NCBI RefSeq assembly: GCF_000172155.1
Contig: NZ_ABIZ01000001.1
Coordinates: forward strand, 3,443,105-3,507,104
DNA: 64,000 bases
Direction: 5' to 3'
From: Verrucomicrobium spinosum DSM 4136 = JCM 18804
GTDB lineage: Bacteria; Verrucomicrobiota; Verrucomicrobiia; Verrucomicrobiales; Verrucomicrobiaceae
Shown here one piece after another: positions 61,409 to 64,000 of this stretch. The translations under genes and the position numbers were made by a program. How positions within the stretch are numbered: position 1 is the first letter of the stretch; every line of letters begins with the position of its first letter. The notes below the pieces were generated by a model. That model saw nothing but the letters and a program-made list of their open reading frames with translations. It was not told the DNA's origin and searched no databases.

Positions 61409-62848
61409 ATGAATCTATTACCAGTTACCCTGGCCATCTTGTTGGGATCTTCCTGGACGGCGTCTGCTGCCGACAAACGAACGGCTCCACCCGAGCTTGG
61501 GGATCTGGCGGGGGCTGAAGCCAAGGCATTCTACCTCGGGCTGGATGCGGTGATCTGGGGCTATCCGGCGGTCTTTTTCGAAGATCTGATGCTGGAGCGC
61601 ACCCAGCCGGAGATTGTAAGAAAAGGCAATCCTCAATCGCTCGTGAATCAATTTGGGCACGTGCGTGAGCTGCGGGGGCCGGAGTTTACGCAGATTGCAA
61701 CTCCCAACAACGACACTCTTTATTCCCAGGCCTTTTGCGATGTGTCGCGCGAGCCGCTCATTCTTTCCGTGCCGAAGGTGGACGACAAGAGGTACTACGC
61801 AATGCAATTTTGGGATCCGAATGGCGACACCTTCGGCTATGTCGGCACCCGAACGACGGGGCGCGAGGTGGGTCACTATGGACTCGTGGGGCCCGGCTGG
61901 AAAGGGGAGCTGCCTGCGGGTGTGAAGCGTATTGACTGCCCCTACAACGGCTTCGTCTCATGGGGGCGAACCGGAGTGAATGGACCGGAGGATGTGCCGA
62001 ATGCCCGTGCCATTCAGGACCAGCTCCTGCTAACCCCGCTCAGTCGCTTTGGCAAAGCTGGAGCGCCAGTTGTGCCAGACGAGAGTTTTTCCAGGCAACG
62101 CGTCACCTTCTCCGTGCCGGAGGATCTGCCAGAGGAGCTCCTTTTTTTCTTCAAGCTGGCCCGCGCCTTGAGATTTACACCTCCCAAAGCCGGTCAGGAT
62201 GATGTGATTGCTGCCAGCCTTGCCAAGATTGGTTTCAAAGATGGAAACACGGTTTTTGACTATCACCATCTGACTGCGGGGCAGAAGCGCGGGCTTGCCA
62301 AAGCCTACCAGTTTGGTCAGCACCTCATGGATGTAGAAGCGGAGACCACCGGGCAAACCGTTCGGGGCTGGCGGTGGAGCCCCAAGTCGGGGATTCTTGG
62401 TACTGACTATCTTTTCCGCGCAGCATGGGCCAAGTGGTTCACTGGCGGCAACGCTCCCGAGGAAGCAATTTACATGGATGGGCGAAATGACGACACGGGG
62501 CAGCCGTTTGATGGGAAGAAGCGCTATGTAATGCACTTCGAAAAGGAATCGCTGCCGAAGGTCTCAGCCTTCTGGTCGATTTCTATGTATCACCTGTCGG
62601 ACGGTTCCTTCGTTGAGAACTCCATCAAACGCTATTCCATCGGAGATAGGACTCCGGGGCTGACTGCGAACGAAGATGGTTCGCTAACGCTGTACATTCA
62701 ACACGATCCTCCGGAAAGTGCCACGCAGAAGGCCAATTGGCTCCCAGCACCCAAAGGAGGCTTCTATCTGAACCTCCGACTCTACGGGCCAGATGACAGC
62801 CTGCAGACTGGCGTCTGGGCACCTCCTCCTGTAACGCCCGTCAAGTGA
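61409..62848 (+). CDS. Exported DUF1254/DUF1214 domain protein
   Basis: This 479-residue protein has a signal peptide (MNLLPVTLAILLGSSWTASA). The N-terminal DUF1254 domain (about residues 40-190) has FYLGLDAVIWGYPAVFFEDL, TPNNDTLYSQAFCDVSREPL, VPKVDDKRYYAMQFWDPNGD and WGRTGVNGPEDVPNARAIQD. The C-terminal DUF1214 domain (about 340-470) has YMDGRNDDTGQPFDGKKRYV, SAFWSISMYHLSDGSFVENS and YSIGDRTPGL. These proteins are widespread, exported and of unknown biochemical function. It follows the second sulfatase by 53 bp on the same strand, so it may be co-transcribed. Confidence 0.9.
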   Translation: MNLLPVTLAILLGSSWTASAADKRTAPPELGDLAGAEAKAFYLGLDAVIWGYPAVFFEDLMLERTQPEIVRKGNPQSLVNQFGHVRELRGPEFTQIATPNNDTLYSQAFCDVSREPLILSVPKVDDKRYYAMQFWDPNGDTFGYVGTRTTGREVGHYGLVGPGWKGELPAGVKRIDCPYNGFVSWGRTGVNGPEDVPNARAIQDQLLLTPLSRFGKAGAPVVPDESFSRQRVTFSVPEDLPEELLFFFKLARALRFTPPKAGQDDVIAASLAKIGFKDGNTVFDYHHLTAGQKRGLAKAYQFGQHLMDVEAETTGQTVRGWRWSPKSGILGTDYLFRAAWAKWFTGGNAPEEAIYMDGRNDDTGQPFDGKKRYVMHFEKESLPKVSAFWSISMYHLSDGSFVENSIKRYSIGDRTPGLTANEDGSLTLYIQHDPPESATQKANWLPAPKGGFYLNLRLYGPDDSLQTGVWAPPPVTPVK

Positions 62849-62954
62849 CATCGAGGCCCAAGGTGCCAACTTCAGAAGGTGCCCGCCGAAGAATATAGGG
62901 TGGTTACTTTGCCCGCCCTCCCAATTGCAACACCACCTGAGCCAGTCTCCTTTG

Positions 62955-64000
62955 ATGAACAATCGCTTCTTCTCATGTACAGTGATCGCTCTGGCGACGG
63001 TGGCCCTGGCCGGGTGTAACACCTACTCCATCGCAACCCAAAAGAGGCCGGTCCACCGTTCGAGCACGGTTGCTGGACAATACATTGACCGGGCCGGGAA
63101 ACGTGATGGCTCCGGACCTGAGGCCCAGATTGGGATCTATCTGGATGCCGCTGCCGCCGCGACTAAAGTGCTTGCGAATGCTCCTTCCGAAGTACAGGCA
63201 CGTGCCGACTACAACTTCGCGGTGGCGCGTATCTTTGACATCATTGACGCCGCCGGGCTGAAGCCCTGGTCGGCGCCTTTGCGATGTCCAGGAGCCACGC
63301 ACGAATGGTTTCTCTCGCTGAAGTCAAACTCGCAGCCGGATCAAAGCCCTGCCCACTACCAGCTCGTTCCGGCAGATCGCTATTCATTCAAAGGCAGGCT
63401 GGTGGTGGAGCAGGCTGACAAGGAAGGGGTGGGGGCGGCACTCGTGGCCAAGAGCAAGGTGCCAGATGCCACAAAGATCGATCCCTTCGCGCAAGGAAAA
63501 CACGTTTACTATGGCATCACGGGGCTGGTGGACATCTTGGGGGTAAATGCCACGCTCAGGGTGGTGGACCCACTTGCCCAAGAAACGGTCGTGATGCAGG
63601 GGCGCACGTATCCTCTGGCCGCAAACTTCACCGCTCCCATTGCTCTTGCTCTGGCGGAATTGAAGCCGCGCAAGCGTGAGTTGCGCGGTCTCTTCAAGCC
63701 CGACGAGTTCACTAGCGGCCCGCGGTTGGCAAGACTCCAGCCCTATGACCCGAAGAAGATTCCAATTCTCTGCATCCACGGGCTCGGCGATTCGCAGGCC
63801 ACCTGGGCACCGATGATTGAGTCGCTGCGCGCCGACCCGGTCATCCGGCAGAACTATCAAATTTGGTTTTTCAGCTATGCGTCTGGCTATCCCTATCCCG
63901 CCAGCGCGGCCTTCCTGAGGACGCAGCTTGACCTGATCAATGCCCGCTATCCGGACCACAAACGCATCGTGGTCATTGGACATAGCATGGGCGGCATGAT
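62955..64000 (+). CDS. Lipoprotein alpha/beta hydrolase, 3' end cut by window edge
   Basis: The frame opens at ATG 62955 and runs off the right edge without a stop; 348 residues are visible. The N-terminus is a lipoprotein signal (MNNRFFSCTVIALATVALAG followed by Cys of the lipobox). A large N-terminal region of about 230 residues with unknown fold precedes an alpha/beta hydrolase domain: IPILCIHGLGDSQATWAPMI, QIWFFSYASGYPYPASAAFL, and the nucleophile elbow VVIGHSMGGM with Ser in G-x-S-x-G. The catalytic Asp and His would lie beyond the window. It is probably an envelope-anchored esterase or lipase. Confidence 0.85.
   Translation, partial: MNNRFFSCTVIALATVALAGCNTYSIATQKRPVHRSSTVAGQYIDRAGKRDGSGPEAQIGIYLDAAAAATKVLANAPSEVQARADYNFAVARIFDIIDAAGLKPWSAPLRCPGATHEWFLSLKSNSQPDQSPAHYQLVPADRYSFKGRLVVEQADKEGVGAALVAKSKVPDATKIDPFAQGKHVYYGITGLVDILGVNATLRVVDPLAQETVVMQGRTYPLAANFTAPIALALAELKPRKRELRGLFKPDEFTSGPRLARLQPYDPKKIPILCIHGLGDSQATWAPMIESLRADPVIRQNYQIWFFSYASGYPYPASAAFLRTQLDLINARYPDHKRIVVIGHSMGGM

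Overview
The window is a GC-rich bacterial chromosome segment. It most likely comes from a Verrucomicrobiota member, with a Verrucomicrobium-like organism as the best guess. Pointers are a 7,005-residue protein built from autotransporter-associated beta-strand repeats but ending in a PEP-CTERM-type anchor, an ECF sigma factor beside a Ser/Thr kinase fused to SUMF1/FGE-like domains, a double DUF1080 protein, two Cys-type sulfatases, and many genes without a clear Shine-Dalgarno sequence. This is inferred from gene content alone.

Layout. (1) 1-7110: four consecutive plus-strand family-2-like glycosyltransferases, the end of a surface-polysaccharide cluster that continues off the left edge. (2) 7176-13622: an eroding signalling island. 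It holds a histidine-kinase ATPase remnant, a NarL-type response regulator whose phospho-acceptor Asp is Glu, a single-domain receiver, and a second NarL-type regulator split by a complete IS3-family element. A decayed copy of the same element and tRNA-Arg(CCG) follow. (3) 13952-18704: a broken SGNH/GDSL hydrolase gene, then a non-homologous end-joining operon: ku, a LigD-like phosphoesterase-ligase, and a separate LigD-type polymerase. (4) 19433-40450: the giant repeat protein, about a third of the window. (5) 40507-44013, minus strand: DUF1294, DUF4404, double DUF1080 (probable glycoside hydrolase-like), trpF, and a receiver-like protein lacking its phospho-acceptor. (6) 44189-54092: ECF sigma factor and kinase/FGE/PEGA membrane protein, an excisionase-type HTH fused to a receiver, a methyltransferase, an AI-2E-family permease, a divergent DJ-1/PfpI and LacI pair, purU, and a tRNA-Leu with the unusual anticodon AAG. 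(7) 54093-55417: 1.3 kb without a convincing gene. (8) 55418-64000: exported proteins (DUF2092, His/Asp-rich DUF6515-like, an outer-membrane-type barrel, two sulfatases, DUF1254/DUF1214, and a lipoprotein alpha/beta hydrolase cut by the right edge).

How the parts fit together: glycan synthesis, the giant surface protein, sulfatases and DUF1080 proteins suit a bacterium that builds an elaborate surface and degrades sulfated or complex polysaccharides. The FGE-like domains in the kinase lack the expected cysteines, so they probably do not mature the two sulfatases. Ku and LigD give stationary-phase double-strand break repair. No CRISPR array, prophage or antiphage system was recognised. The least ordinary items are the giant protein with its second long-period repeat, the two altered receivers, the IS insertion that can be undone on paper to the base, and the A34 tRNA-Leu.
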